The notes below the pieces were generated by a model. The model saw only the letters and a list, made by a program, of their open reading frames with translations. It had not been told where the DNA came from and made no database searches. Below, piece after piece: positions 9,191 through 17,386 of a stretch of DNA of 64,000 bases. Source of the DNA: CAYYUA01 sp964542585. Lineage in GTDB: Bacteria > Bacteroidota > Bacteroidia > CAILMK01 > CAYYUA01. The stretch covers positions 62,001 through 126,000 of the forward strand of contig CAZIUI010000003.1 in assembly GCA_964542585.1 (NCBI GenBank), written 5' to 3'. The position numbers were made by a program, and so were the translations under genes. Within the stretch, counting starts at the first letter, position 1, and every line of letters begins with the position of its first letter.

Positions 9191-9225
9191 AAGCTAGTTC
9201 TAGAAAAAGATTTTAATGAAAACAT

Positions 9226-10539
9226 ATGCCTAACACTGCAAATTTTGAAGCCGATCCAGCATACGCTCGCTCAATGGATGAGCAAGACCCTCTTAGGGAT
9301 TATCGCCATGAATTTCACTTTCCCTCCAACGATAAAGGGGACCCCAAGATTTATTTTTGTGGGAATTCGCTTGGCCTTCAGCCCAAGCGCACTGAATCCT
9401 ACCTTAATGACCAGCTTACTAAATGGCGCGAGCAAGCAGTAGAAGGTCATTTTGAAGGTGACCAACCCTGGTTTTATTTCCATCAGCAAGTAACACCTGC
9501 TTTGCAGGCGTTGACGGGGGCCCATGAACATGAGGTTGTGGCCATGAACACCCTTACTGTGAACCTCCACTTAATGATGGTGTCTTTCTACAGACCAACC
9601 CCGGCCCGGTATAAAATCCTTATAGAGGATGGCGCCTTCCCCTCTGACCAATACGTTGTGGAAAGCCAGGTGCGCTATCACGGCTTTGACCCTGAGGACG
9701 CCTTAATACCCGTTTCTCCTAGAGATGGTGAATACACCTTACGTAATGAGGACCTACTTACTATCATTGCTGAACACCGGTATGATTTAGCTTTGGTGAT
9801 GTTACCTGGTATACAGTTTTACAGTGGTCAGTTATTAGATATGCCAGTTATTACACAAGCAGCACATGAGATTGGAGCTTACGCAGGTTTTGACCTGGCC
9901 CATGCTATTGGTAATGTACCCTTACGCCTCCATGATTGGGATGTAGACTTTGCCACATGGTGCTCCTATAAATACCTGAACTCAGCTCCCGGAGGTATCG
10001 GTGGCGTTTTTATTAATGAGCGGTATGCGGAAACAGACCTCCCAAGATTCGCTGGCTGGTGGGGACACAAAGCAGAAGCCCGCTTTGCCATGGACCCTAA
10101 ATTCCGACCTGAATATGGGGCTGAAGGATGGATGCTTAGCAATTCGGAAGTGTTACCCTTAACTGCCCATAATGCAGCCCTCAGTATATTTCAGGAAGCC
10201 GGATTGGATCAAGTATTTGAAAAAAGTCAATTATTAACGGCTTACCTTGAATTCCTTTTAAACCAAATACCAAATGGAGATGAACCTTTATTTACGATCA
10301 TTACACCGCAAGAACCTCGTCAAAGAGGAGCGCAACTGTCGATACTAGTCCATCAGGATCCTCATCAACTTTTCGAGCGCCTGAAAGCCAATGACATTGT
10401 TGTGGATTACCGCAAGCCAAATGTTATTCGGGTAGCTCCTGCACCACTATATAACAATTACCAGGAGGTTTACCACTTTTATAAAGTTGTGGCTGCCCAT
10501 TTTCAGGAGAAAGCCGAAGCATCCCTTTCCAGGACCTAA
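9226..10539 (+). CDS. kynU: Kynureninase
   Basis: A fold-type I PLP enzyme of 437 residues that cleaves kynurenine to anthranilate and alanine, or 3-hydroxykynurenine to 3-hydroxyanthranilate. Hallmarks are FCGNSLGLQPK (about 44-54), MNTLTVNLH, the aspartate motif GFDLAHAIGN, and WCSYKYLNSAPGG with the PLP lysine K249, then FAGWWGH and IRVAPAPLYN. No other kynurenine-pathway gene (tryptophan or kynurenine oxygenase, haaO, kynA) is in the window, so either NAD synthesis or tryptophan breakdown is possible. Its TAA overlaps the stop of the gene on the opposite strand. Confidence 0.95.
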   Translation: MPNTANFEADPAYARSMDEQDPLRDYRHEFHFPSNDKGDPKIYFCGNSLGLQPKRTESYLNDQLTKWREQAVEGHFEGDQPWFYFHQQVTPALQALTGAHEHEVVAMNTLTVNLHLMMVSFYRPTPARYKILIEDGAFPSDQYVVESQVRYHGFDPEDALIPVSPRDGEYTLRNEDLLTIIAEHRYDLALVMLPGIQFYSGQLLDMPVITQAAHEIGAYAGFDLAHAIGNVPLRLHDWDVDFATWCSYKYLNSAPGGIGGVFINERYAETDLPRFAGWWGHKAEARFAMDPKFRPEYGAEGWMLSNSEVLPLTAHNAALSIFQEAGLDQVFEKSQLLTAYLEFLLNQIPNGDEPLFTIITPQEPRQRGAQLSILVHQDPHQLFERLKANDIVVDYRKPNVIRVAPAPLYNNYQEVYHFYKVVAAHFQEKAEASLSRT

Positions 10540-10841
10540 TCCTCTGGTTCATCTCCACCATAAGGCATTTGCTGAAAATAATCATGCATGTATTCCGCAT
10601 AAAATTCACTCCAGGGCATATCTTGATTAGGCTCGCGCTCGTGCATGTCCGCAGCCCATTGCAAAGCTTGGGTTACAATAGATGGTTTTCGAAGCTGATC
10701 AATTTTACCAACTAAAAAAGCCCCGTACCAATCAGCCCAGGCTTCGTCAAATGTGCCTCCTAATACGTTATCTTCATATTCATGATGGTAGGTAGCGGCT
10801 TCTTCTAGAACCGTTTTCAGTGTTCCTTTTTCAAGTTCCAT
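10536..10841 (-). CDS. Small acidic protein of unknown function
   Basis: The frame is open up to 10946, but the first 35 codons would cover a strong bidirectional terminator (10900-10931). The ATG at 10841 (MELEKGTLKTVLEE) is therefore preferred and gives 101 residues. The product is strongly acidic, rich in W and Y, and predicted helical (DEAWADWYGAFLVGKID, WSEFYAEYMHDYFQQM). I recognise no firm family. Its stop overlaps that of kynU, so the two mRNAs are complementary at their 3' ends. Confidence 0.65.
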   Translation of the reverse strand: MELEKGTLKTVLEEAATYHHEYEDNVLGGTFDEAWADWYGAFLVGKIDQLRKPSIVTQALQWAADMHEREPNQDMPWSEFYAEYMHDYFQQMPYGGDEPED

Positions 10842-10899
10842 ATGGTTGGGCTTATAGTTGTATACCACAAAGATACCAAAGACCCATGCCTTTTCAACA

Positions 10900-10931
10900 A
10901 AAAGCCCCTTAGCGCAGCCTAAGGGGCTTTT
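10900..10931. terminator. Bidirectional intrinsic terminator
   Basis: A 13-bp perfect stem, AAAAGCCCCTTAG with CTAAGGGGCTTTT, encloses a 6-nt loop (CGCAGC). The A and T flanks give a U-run in either direction. On the minus strand it lies 36 nt after the Hsp20 stop (10967) and should end the heat-shock transcript before the small acidic gene. Confidence 0.85.
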
Positions 10932-10966
10932 CAAGAAGGTGAGCAAGGGTTAGGAAAGAAACGGAA

Positions 10967-11401
10967 CTACTTGATGTCGATTTTCTTGGTTTCCGTCTTT
11001 TCCTTGTCTTTTGGTACATGGATTTTTAATACACCATCCTCATACTCAGCATTTATATCCTCTGTTTTAGCGCTTTCCGGTAGGTTGAAGGAGCGATGGA
11101 AATAGCCATATTCTGTTTCTACACGGTGATAGGTTTTATCCTTGTCTTCATCCTTTTCCTCCTTTTCACCGCTAATTTGCAGCGTGTTTCCATCCAACTC
11201 AACCTTGATATCATCTTTTTTCATACCCGGAACGCTCACGTCAATTTCATAAGCATTATCTGTTTCCTTGAGATCTACAGATGGAACAAAATTCTGATTA
11301 CTACGGACAGCTTCATCAAAAAAACGATCAAGCATAGTGGAGAAAGAGTTGCTTAATGTTGGAAGTCCTAATTCGGGTTGATTTGCTCGGATTAGTGCCA
11401 T
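10967..11401 (-). CDS. Hsp20/alpha-crystallin small heat-shock protein
   Basis: A 144-residue small heat-shock chaperone that holds unfolding proteins in the cytoplasm. The N-terminal SNSFSTMLDRFFDEA is followed by the alpha-crystallin domain (VDLKETDNAYEIDVSVPGM, ISGEKEEKDEDK, then RSFNLPESAKTEDINAEYEDGVLKIHVPK) with its A-x-x-x-G-V-L-x-I/H signature. A GTG six bases upstream is also in frame, but it lies inside a near-perfect Shine-Dalgarno, so ATG 11401 is chosen. It is second in a tandem pair, 15 nt after the other Hsp20 gene, and ends at a strong terminator. Confidence 0.93.
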   Translation of the reverse strand: MALIRANQPELGLPTLSNSFSTMLDRFFDEAVRSNQNFVPSVDLKETDNAYEIDVSVPGMKKDDIKVELDGNTLQISGEKEEKDEDKDKTYHRVETEYGYFHRSFNLPESAKTEDINAEYEDGVLKIHVPKDKEKTETKKIDIK

Positions 11402-11413
11402 AATCACCTCCTT
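11402..11413 (-). promoter_or_regulatory. Near-perfect Shine-Dalgarno of the downstream Hsp20 gene
   Basis: The minus strand reads AAGGAGGTGATT directly before the ATG at 11401. Its first 11 bases are complementary to the 16S 3' end. Shine-Dalgarno sites are rare in Bacteroidota, so this suggests unusually strong reinitiation or translation of the second Hsp20 gene. It also argues against the in-frame GTG at 11407 as the start. Confidence 0.75.
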
Positions 11414-11416
11414 TTT

Positions 11417-11836
11417 TTATTTTACATGTATTTGTTTTCCTGATCCTTTTTCCGATTTGGGAATATGCACGTGTAAAATGCCATTCTCAAACCGTGCTTC
11501 AACATTCTCCAGATCTCCATCTTCGGGTATTTCTATGTGGCGTTCAAAATTTCCGCTTGGACTTTCCTTCAAATGGAAAGTGCGGTCTCTTTCTTGGTTT
11601 CCGAGCTCCCGTTTACCGCTTATACGAACACCATTACCACTAACCTCAAGTTCAATCTGGGGTTTTTCTAATCCGGGTAGCATCGCTTCAATCTCATAAG
11701 CTTTGTTAGTTTCAGAAAGGTCTACAACCGGTCGAAAGCTTCTCTTTTCTGGTAAGTTAGCTTCAGCGAAAAAGTGATCTAACATGTCAGAGAAAGTCTT
11801 GGGCATTTCCTTCTCATTATTCTTTGTAAGTACCAT
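11417..11836 (-). CDS. Hsp20/alpha-crystallin small heat-shock protein (first of tandem pair)
   Basis: A 139-residue paralogue of the adjacent Hsp20. The N-terminal FSDMLDHFFAEA aligns with FSTMLDRFFDEA of its neighbour. The crystallin domain contains VVDLSETNKAYEIEAMLPG, ISGKRELGNQERD, FERHIEIPEDGDLENVEARFENGILHVHIPK and the usual C-terminal basic strand. The pair probably arose by duplication and may form mixed oligomers. It lacks the strong Shine-Dalgarno of the second gene; the leader is A-rich. The 451-bp region upstream carries repeated sites at 11894-11945 that are the best candidates for its regulation. Confidence 0.93.
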   Translation of the reverse strand: MVLTKNNEKEMPKTFSDMLDHFFAEANLPEKRSFRPVVDLSETNKAYEIEAMLPGLEKPQIELEVSGNGVRISGKRELGNQERDRTFHLKESPSGNFERHIEIPEDGDLENVEARFENGILHVHIPKSEKGSGKQIHVK

Positions 11837-11893
11837 AAGATTGATTTTTTAATTTCACCCTACTAAGTACAAACGCATTGCCAACAAATTTTG

Positions 11894-11945
11894 GATGCCT
11901 ATTTGACAAGTATTTGCTAAAATTGGCAGATACCTATTGTCAAAT
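11894..11945. repeat. Direct and inverted repeat cluster, candidate operator of the Hsp20 operon
   Basis: GATGCCTATTTGACAA (11894-11909) recurs as GATACCTATTGTCAA (11929-11943), 35 bp apart. ATTTGACAA (11901-11909) and TTGTCAAAT (11937-11945) also form a 9-bp perfect inverted repeat. The cluster lies about 58-110 bp upstream of the first Hsp20 ATG. It is not the CIRCE element or a match I know for CtsR. A regulator-binding or promoter role is inferred from position and symmetry. Confidence 0.45.
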
Positions 11946-12274
11946 AAGCAAGTAACCTGCTATTAATGACATGCCATCATGTATTTTTTTCATAAAAAAG
12001 AACAACATAACGCTTTTCTTTAATGGGCCTTAAATAGTATCGAATGGGGCACGTACAGCTTGGCAAGTCTGGCACTTGTTTGTTAAAGGTTATTAGAAAT
12101 TACAATCATTTACTGAATTGAAAAGAGGCCTGATAAGCTAGCGTACCTTAGAAAAGTACCAGGTTTAAGAGTTTCTATCGGCATTAAAAATCTTTGGCCA
12201 GGGACTTTTTACATGCTAATGCCGAAAAATTGTAGCTATTTCAAGGCAGCATTACCTATCACATCTACAACTTG

Positions 12275-12282
12275 TACCTTTG
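12275..12282 (+). promoter_or_regulatory. -7 box directly upstream of purQ
   Basis: TACCTTTG matches TAnnTTTG and ends 5 nt before the preferred purQ ATG at 12288, so the transcript would start at or next to the start codon. It also supports rejecting the upstream ATG at 12213, which would place the promoter inside the gene. No TTG -33 element is seen. Confidence 0.5.
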
Positions 12283-12287
12283 TTCCT

Positions 12288-12977
12288 ATGAAAGCAGGTA
12301 TTGTTATTTTCCCGGGTTCTAATTGCGATACGGATACCCACCATGTCCTTCAAAATGTAATGGGCCTGGAGGCTAACTACCTCTGGCACAAAGAAAGGGA
12401 TCTCAAAGGAAGCGACCTGATAGTATTGCCGGGCGGTTTTGCCCATGGCGATTATCTACGTACGGGAGCAATTGCTCGTTTTTCACCGGTCATGAAGGAG
12501 GTTAATCGCTTTGCTGAAAATGGCGGCCAGGTATTAGGTATTTGCAATGGTTTCCAGGTGCTATGTGAAGCACATCTTCTGCCAGGCGCACTTGTCAAAA
12601 ACCAATATCAGAGCTTTATCTGCAAAAACTTGCCTGTCAGATGCACAAACACTCATAGTGCTTTGACTAGCGGTTTAAAACAGGGAGAGGTGCTTCAACT
12701 ACCGGTGGCTCATGGAGAGGGTCGCTATGTAGCCCCACCAGAGACGCTAGACCTGTTATGGGAGCGTGAGCAAGTGTTATTGCAATACGCAAAAACTGAT
12801 GGTCAGGATGATAATCCGAACGGCTCCGCAGATGCCATAGCAGCGATAACCAATCAAAAAGGTAATATTACCGGAATCATGCCTCATCCCGAAAGGGCTG
12901 CCGAGAAAATCATGGGTAACACCGATGGGGCAAAACTGCTAAGTTCCTATCTTCAAAACCTGGGCGAACTCGCTTAA
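12288..12977 (+). CDS. purQ: Phosphoribosylformylglycinamidine synthase, glutaminase subunit
   Basis: A class I glutamine amidotransferase of 229 residues that supplies ammonia to PurL in the fourth step of purine synthesis (FGAR to FGAM). The nucleophile is C86 in LGICNGFQVL, and the catalytic partners are H200 and E202 in IMPHPERA. LPGGFAHGDYLRTGA is a PurQ signature. The frame extends 25 codons upstream, but PurQ proteins begin with the MKAGIVIFPGSNCD segment, so ATG 12288 is used. A separate PurQ implies the PurS/PurQ/small-PurL type of enzyme instead of the fused large PurL. The next gene follows after 4 nt. Confidence 0.95.
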   Translation: MKAGIVIFPGSNCDTDTHHVLQNVMGLEANYLWHKERDLKGSDLIVLPGGFAHGDYLRTGAIARFSPVMKEVNRFAENGGQVLGICNGFQVLCEAHLLPGALVKNQYQSFICKNLPVRCTNTHSALTSGLKQGEVLQLPVAHGEGRYVAPPETLDLLWEREQVLLQYAKTDGQDDNPNGSADAIAAITNQKGNITGIMPHPERAAEKIMGNTDGAKLLSSYLQNLGELA

Positions 12978-12981
12978 ACCT

Positions 12982-13950
12982 ATGAAGGCAATTCAGGTTC
13001 AGGAGGATGGCAGCCTTCTTTATAAGGAGATGGGTGATCCCGTCCTCGAAAAAGGCTTCGCCAGGTTAAAAGTTCATGCTGCGGGCGTTAATAGAGCTGA
13101 TATTTTACAAGCCCAAGGCGCTTATCCACCACCTGACGGTAGCTCTTCTATCCTTGGCTTAGAAGTCAGTGGCAGCATAGAAGCCATACATGAAGATGCA
13201 ACAGACTGGACCGTGGGTGATCGTGTGATGGCTATATTGCCGGGTGGCGGGTATGCTACTCAAGTTGTTGTTCCGGTTTCGCTTTTATTGCCTTTTCCTG
13301 AAGAATGGGATTTTAAGCAAGCTGCAACAATTCCTGAAGCCATTTACACTGCTTATTTGAACCTCTGTTATTTAGGCCAGCTTTGCGAAGGAGAAACAGT
13401 CCTTATCCATGCTGGTGCAGGCGGTATTGGCAGTATGGCTATTCAGCTAGCTAAAACCTTTGGCGCATACGTGATAAGCACATCTGGTACAGATAGTAAA
13501 GTTTCCTTTTGTCAGGATTTAGGAGCCGATCTAGCCCTGAATTACCGTACCGCTGACCTGAAAGATCCCATTCTTGCTTTTACGCCAAAAGGTGTTGATA
13601 TAGTGCTCGACCCCATTGGTGATACCCCCTTCGCATCCCTCCATACAAAGGTTTTGAAGCGTTATGGGCAATGGCTTTTGATAGGTTTGTTGGGAGATAC
13701 CAAGGCTGAACTAAACATGGGACGTATGCTGGCTAAAAACCTTTTACTAAAAGGGTCAACCCTGCGTTACCAATCCCTTGATTTTAAAATCCATCTAACG
13801 AACCTTATAAAAGCGGAGCTAATACCGCTATTAGCATCCAAAGCTATAAGGCCCTGCTTAGACCAAGTATTTCCTATAACTGAGGCTGAAGAGGCTCATG
13901 CTTATCTTCGAGCTAATAAAACCAAGGGTAAAGTAATCCTTACCCCCTAA
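12982..13950 (+). CDS. NAD(P)H:quinone oxidoreductase, zinc-independent MDR family
   Basis: A 322-residue medium-chain reductase of the QOR/PIG3 type. The N-terminal GroES-like domain contains VNRADILQAQGAYPPP and LGLEVSGSI. The Rossmann motif HAGAGGIGSMAIQLAKTFGA binds NADPH, and the AT..PEA.YTA..NL stretch before it is typical. The zinc ligands of alcohol dehydrogenases are absent. It likely reduces quinones or enones for detoxification; the natural substrate is unknown. It sits 4 nt after purQ and 10 nt before the next gene, so it is part of the purQ transcript. Confidence 0.88.
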   Translation: MKAIQVQEDGSLLYKEMGDPVLEKGFARLKVHAAGVNRADILQAQGAYPPPDGSSSILGLEVSGSIEAIHEDATDWTVGDRVMAILPGGGYATQVVVPVSLLLPFPEEWDFKQAATIPEAIYTAYLNLCYLGQLCEGETVLIHAGAGGIGSMAIQLAKTFGAYVISTSGTDSKVSFCQDLGADLALNYRTADLKDPILAFTPKGVDIVLDPIGDTPFASLHTKVLKRYGQWLLIGLLGDTKAELNMGRMLAKNLLLKGSTLRYQSLDFKIHLTNLIKAELIPLLASKAIRPCLDQVFPITEAEEAHAYLRANKTKGKVILTP

Positions 13951-13960
13951 TTCCTTGCTT

Positions 13961-14326
13961 ATGATCCTGTCCGAAGGCTTGTTCCCACGTATTATCCGCT
14001 TGCTGATTTCAGGCTTGGCGGTACTTTTGACGGATTATTTATTAAGAGGAGTAGATATCTCGGGTTTTTGGACATCCGTTTTGGTAGCTTTTCTTCTGGG
14101 AATCGCTAATACTTACCTCCGCCCTATCCTATCTTTGATAGCTTTACCCCTGACCATTCTCACCTTCGGCCTTTTTTTACTGGTGATCAACGTTTTAATG
14201 GTATTCTTGGTTGAATGGCTTGTACCAGGATTTTCCGTGAATAGTTTTTGGTGGGCACTCCTTTTCAGCGTAATTCAATCTCTTTTAAACGCTCTATTCC
14301 AAGGAGCTTTTCAGCCTTCTGAATAG
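13961..14326 (+). CDS. Phage_holin_4_2-type (YvlD-like) small membrane protein
   Basis: About 121 residues with four predicted membrane helices (near 10-28, 35-52, 58-80, 95-115). The family marks are an N-terminal IIRLLISGLAVLLTDYLL, the central NTYLRPILSLIALPLTILTFGLF and the following LLVINVLMVFLVEWLVPGF. The Pfam name contains holin, but members are widespread chromosomal membrane proteins and nothing here suggests a prophage. The frame can start from a TTG at 13955; the ATG at 13961 is preferred. It is third in the purQ-oxidoreductase unit. Confidence 0.85.
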   Translation: MILSEGLFPRIIRLLISGLAVLLTDYLLRGVDISGFWTSVLVAFLLGIANTYLRPILSLIALPLTILTFGLFLLVINVLMVFLVEWLVPGFSVNSFWWALLFSVIQSLLNALFQGAFQPSE

Positions 14327-14394
14327 GTATTCATAGCTCCATGTTAATGGAGTTCGTTAATTTTGGGGATCCCAACAAAAAGGACTAAAACCGT

Positions 14395-14865
14395 ATGAAG
14401 CATTTCAACCCAACATTTTCAAAAGCCGCATTTGGTATCATCATGGTAATATTAGCCGGCTGCAACGGCTTATCGGTTAATAATGCTGAAGTCGATGATC
14501 TTTCGTGGCTAAAAGGAGAGTGGAGAGGCTCTGGAAATGGGCAGACCATCCAATCTCGTTATACTGAGCTTAGCAATAATAACCTAACAGGAAGCAGCTA
14601 TCTCCTCAAAGGACAAGATACTACTGGTATCCGTGCTATTCAAATATCCAAGACATCGGGTAAGCTCATTCTCTCTCTTCGCACTCAGGAGAACCGTACA
14701 AAAATTGGTTATGAATTAACTTCAATTGCTGAAAAAGAGGCGATTTTTAAGAACGAGGAAGCTGAATTTCCTCGTACTATAGCCTATTCCTACAAAAAGG
14801 ACACCCTTTTAACCAAATGGAAAAGTCCTCAAAAAAAGGAGCAATACAAGTTGGTTAAAAAATAA
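14395..14865 (+). CDS. Lipoprotein, DUF6265-like
   Basis: A 156-residue lipoprotein with a hydrophobic segment at 10-20 and lipobox ILAGC (C23). The mature part begins with LSWLKGEWRGSG and has an up-and-down beta pattern (SYLLKGQD, IRAIQISKTSGKLILSL, LTKWKSPQKKEQYKLVKK) resembling small lipocalin-like DUF6265 domains, whose W-L-x-G-x-W start it shares. Function is unknown; a periplasmic or outer-membrane role follows from the lipobox. Only 4 nt separate its stop from the stop of priA on the other strand. Confidence 0.65.
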   Translation: MKHFNPTFSKAAFGIIMVILAGCNGLSVNNAEVDDLSWLKGEWRGSGNGQTIQSRYTELSNNNLTGSSYLLKGQDTTGIRAIQISKTSGKLILSLRTQENRTKIGYELTSIAEKEAIFKNEEAEFPRTIAYSYKKDTLLTKWKSPQKKEQYKLVKK

Positions 14866-14869
14866 GCGA

Positions 14870-17386
14870 TTACTGTAAAGGGTCTACATCAACGTTTACC
14901 CTTATCCGCTTATATTCCGGCTTTTGCTGAAAGCTAGCGATAGATACCATCAATTGTTCCTTTGCTTTTTTCAAGCTAAGGTTTTGCTTTTCCAGCTTGA
15001 TCATGATAGTCATGACATACTGGTTTTTAACCCGCATCACTGGTGGTAATTCTGGCCCAAGGATGCGGTTCCCGAAATGGGCATTAAGATCTTTGGCCAG
15101 TTCATTGGCCCCTGAACGGACGTTATTAAGGTCTTTTTGTTTTAACGTAAGCCTTATAAGCCGATAATAAGGGGGATAAGAAAATGCTTTTCTTTCGGCT
15201 AGCTCATGGTCAAAAAAACCCTCAAAATCGTACCGCTGTAGGTAATCGAAAACCGGATGCTCTGGCAGAAATGTTTGAATAACGACCTCTCCTTGTTTTT
15301 CTTTTCTGCCCGAGCGTCCGCTTACCTGCATCATTAGCTGAAAACTTTTTTCCTGTGCACGGAAATCCGGAAATTTGAGCATTTGATCAGCGCTAACAAT
15401 TCCCACTAATCTGACGCGCTCAAAATCCAATCCCTTAGTAACCATTTGGGTTCCTACCAACAAGCCGGCCTCCCCATCCTCAAAAGCCTTGATAATCTGC
15501 TGGTAAGCATTTTTGCGGGTTGTAGTATCATGGTCTAAACGTAAGACCTTTTCTTCCGGGAATAACGCCTTCAGCTCATCGGCTAGCTTTTCCGTGCCAA
15601 AACCTCGCATGGATAAAGCTGTGCTGCCACAGGAATTACAAGATGCAGGGTTGGGAATGTGATAGCCACATAAATGGCATCGCAGTGATTTGAAATACTT
15701 GTGATAAGTAAGGCTTACATCACAGTTCTCGCACTCAGGAACCCAACCACAAGCCTGGCACTGAATTAAAGGCGCGTAGCCCCTACGATTCTGAAAAAGA
15801 ATGTTTTGGTAACCATCCTTTAAATTGGTTTTCAACTGCTTGTAAAGCTGATAACTAAACTCGCTTTTCATGGTCCTTCTCACCTCACCTTCCTTAAGGT
15901 TTACTACCTTGATGTTAGGCATCGCCAGATTACCGTAACGGCTATTGAGCTTGACCAGGCCGTACTTACCTACTTTAGCATTGTAGTAACTTTCCAGGGA
16001 TGGGGTACCAGTACCTAAAAGCGTCTTCCCTTTTACCAAGTGGCTCAGGTAAATAGCCCCATCCCTGGCATGGTAGCGTGGCGCAGGGTCCTGCTGCTTG
16101 AATGTGGCCTCATGCTCCTCATCTACAATGATCTGCTGCAAGTTGTAAAAGGGTAAAAACAATGCAGAGCGAACCCCAAGAACCACTTGGTATTGCCCGT
16201 CCAGAACCTTATACCAGGTTTCGATGCGTTCCCGACCACTGAAACGGGAATGATAAATACCTATGGCATTGCCAAAATAGCTCCTTAAACGCCTGATCAA
16301 CTGGGTTGTAAGGGCAATTTCTGGAACCAGGTAAAGCGCCTGCCCCCCTTGCCGGATGGTATCAGCAATTAGCTGCATGTAAAGGTAGGTTTTACCACTG
16401 CCCGTTACACCATATAGTAAAACCGTATCGTGATACTGAAAGGCATCCTGAATATCAGATAGAGCCTGACTTTGGTCATCATTTAGTTTAAACTCTGGCT
16501 CTTGAAGAGGTGTGGATTCCAGGCTATCCTCTGATAGTTCATAAGTGGTCAATATCCCTTTATCAATAAGGGCGCGAATCGGATGGGCGGTAACCTGTGC
16601 CTTTTCAGCTACAGCTTTTCGAGAGACATGCTCCTGATTTCGGGCCAGTACTTGATAAGCCATCAAAACAGCAGCCTGTTTGGGTGCTTTTTGAACGGTT
16701 TTTAATGCCTCTTGAAAGGATCCAGTATCTTGATAAGGTTTTGCCGCTTTTAGGCAGTTATAAGTCTTAGGCTTATACCCTTGCCCCAGATTGACCTTGA
16801 ACGTTATTAGCGATAGGTCATGCAGATGCTGAACCAGCCGTAAAATTTGCTTAGCCTGTAGCAACTCGGCCAGCCGACTAATGGCTAATTCCTGCTCCAC
16901 TTCCAATATTTCCAGAATCTCGTACTCCTTGGCATCAACTTCATGCTTCACCTCCTCCAATACAACTCCTTGCTGAAGCAAAATCGTAGTCTCACTTTCT
17001 ATCTTAAAGTTAGCCGGTAAGGCTGCATCCATCACTAATCCCAAAGGGGCACAGTAATACTCCGAGAGCCATTTCCAGAATTCCATTTGCAGATCGTAAA
17101 TGATCGCCTGGTTATCCAGTAATTCCAGAATGTATTTAGCTGTGTAAGCCTTCGGGGGTTGTTGATGTACCTGCCATACTAGGGCTGCATAAATTTTTTT
17201 TCTGCCAAACTGAACGGCTACCCGCTTTCCAGCTTCAACCTGGTTGGCGTAAATTTGGGGGGCGCGGTAAGTGAATGGCTTTTCCAGGGCAAAGGGTAAA
17301 AGCACATCAACAAAAACAGCCGGTTCACTTACTGGATTAGCAGGATCATTTAAAGCAAGGGCTGATCCCGATTGGTGTTTCAACAT
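14870..17386 (-). CDS. priA: Primosomal protein N' (replication restart helicase PriA)
   Basis: An 838-residue superfamily 2 helicase that reloads the replicative helicase at stalled forks. It has the N-terminal DNA-binding domain (VDVLLPFALEKPFTYRAP), Walker A GVTGSGKT with K332, the DEEH box at 422-425, and two zinc-binding cysteine clusters (CQACGWVPECENC and CHLCGYHIPNPASCNSCG). Helicase motif VI reads MMQVSGRSGRKEKQG. Length is typical. The gene is alone on the minus strand with a divergent miniprotein gene upstream. Confidence 0.96.
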   Translation of the reverse strand: MLKHQSGSALALNDPANPVSEPAVFVDVLLPFALEKPFTYRAPQIYANQVEAGKRVAVQFGRKKIYAALVWQVHQQPPKAYTAKYILELLDNQAIIYDLQMEFWKWLSEYYCAPLGLVMDAALPANFKIESETTILLQQGVVLEEVKHEVDAKEYEILEILEVEQELAISRLAELLQAKQILRLVQHLHDLSLITFKVNLGQGYKPKTYNCLKAAKPYQDTGSFQEALKTVQKAPKQAAVLMAYQVLARNQEHVSRKAVAEKAQVTAHPIRALIDKGILTTYELSEDSLESTPLQEPEFKLNDDQSQALSDIQDAFQYHDTVLLYGVTGSGKTYLYMQLIADTIRQGGQALYLVPEIALTTQLIRRLRSYFGNAIGIYHSRFSGRERIETWYKVLDGQYQVVLGVRSALFLPFYNLQQIIVDEEHEATFKQQDPAPRYHARDGAIYLSHLVKGKTLLGTGTPSLESYYNAKVGKYGLVKLNSRYGNLAMPNIKVVNLKEGEVRRTMKSEFSYQLYKQLKTNLKDGYQNILFQNRRGYAPLIQCQACGWVPECENCDVSLTYHKYFKSLRCHLCGYHIPNPASCNSCGSTALSMRGFGTEKLADELKALFPEEKVLRLDHDTTTRKNAYQQIIKAFEDGEAGLLVGTQMVTKGLDFERVRLVGIVSADQMLKFPDFRAQEKSFQLMMQVSGRSGRKEKQGEVVIQTFLPEHPVFDYLQRYDFEGFFDHELAERKAFSYPPYYRLIRLTLKQKDLNNVRSGANELAKDLNAHFGNRILGPELPPVMRVKNQYVMTIMIKLEKQNLSLKKAKEQLMVSIASFQQKPEYKRIRVNVDVDPLQ

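Larger units (their letters stand above)
11837..12287. other. Gene-free divergent region between the Hsp20 pair and purQ
   Basis: 451 bp with no believable coding frame. The in-frame N-terminal extension of purQ (from 12213) is not conserved-looking and is not accepted. The stretch holds repeated sites at 11894-11945, a short dyad CAAGT-CTGGC-ACTTG at 12064-12078, and a -7 box at 12275-12282. It probably carries the promoters of both flanking operons. Confidence 0.55.

Noticed and set aside
12064..12078. CAAGT-CTGGC-ACTTG dyad as a terminator or riboswitch
   Set aside because: The arms are only 5 bp with no T-run, and no conserved ligand-binding secondary structure can be drawn around it.
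12213..12287. 25-residue N-terminal extension of PurQ
   Set aside because: It covers the -7 box at 12275 and does not resemble PurQ, whose conserved start is at ATG 12288.
13955..14326. Phage holin-type gene as a sign of a prophage
   Set aside because: The Pfam name is misleading; this is a widespread chromosomal membrane family. No integrase, capsid, tail or lysis genes are in the window.
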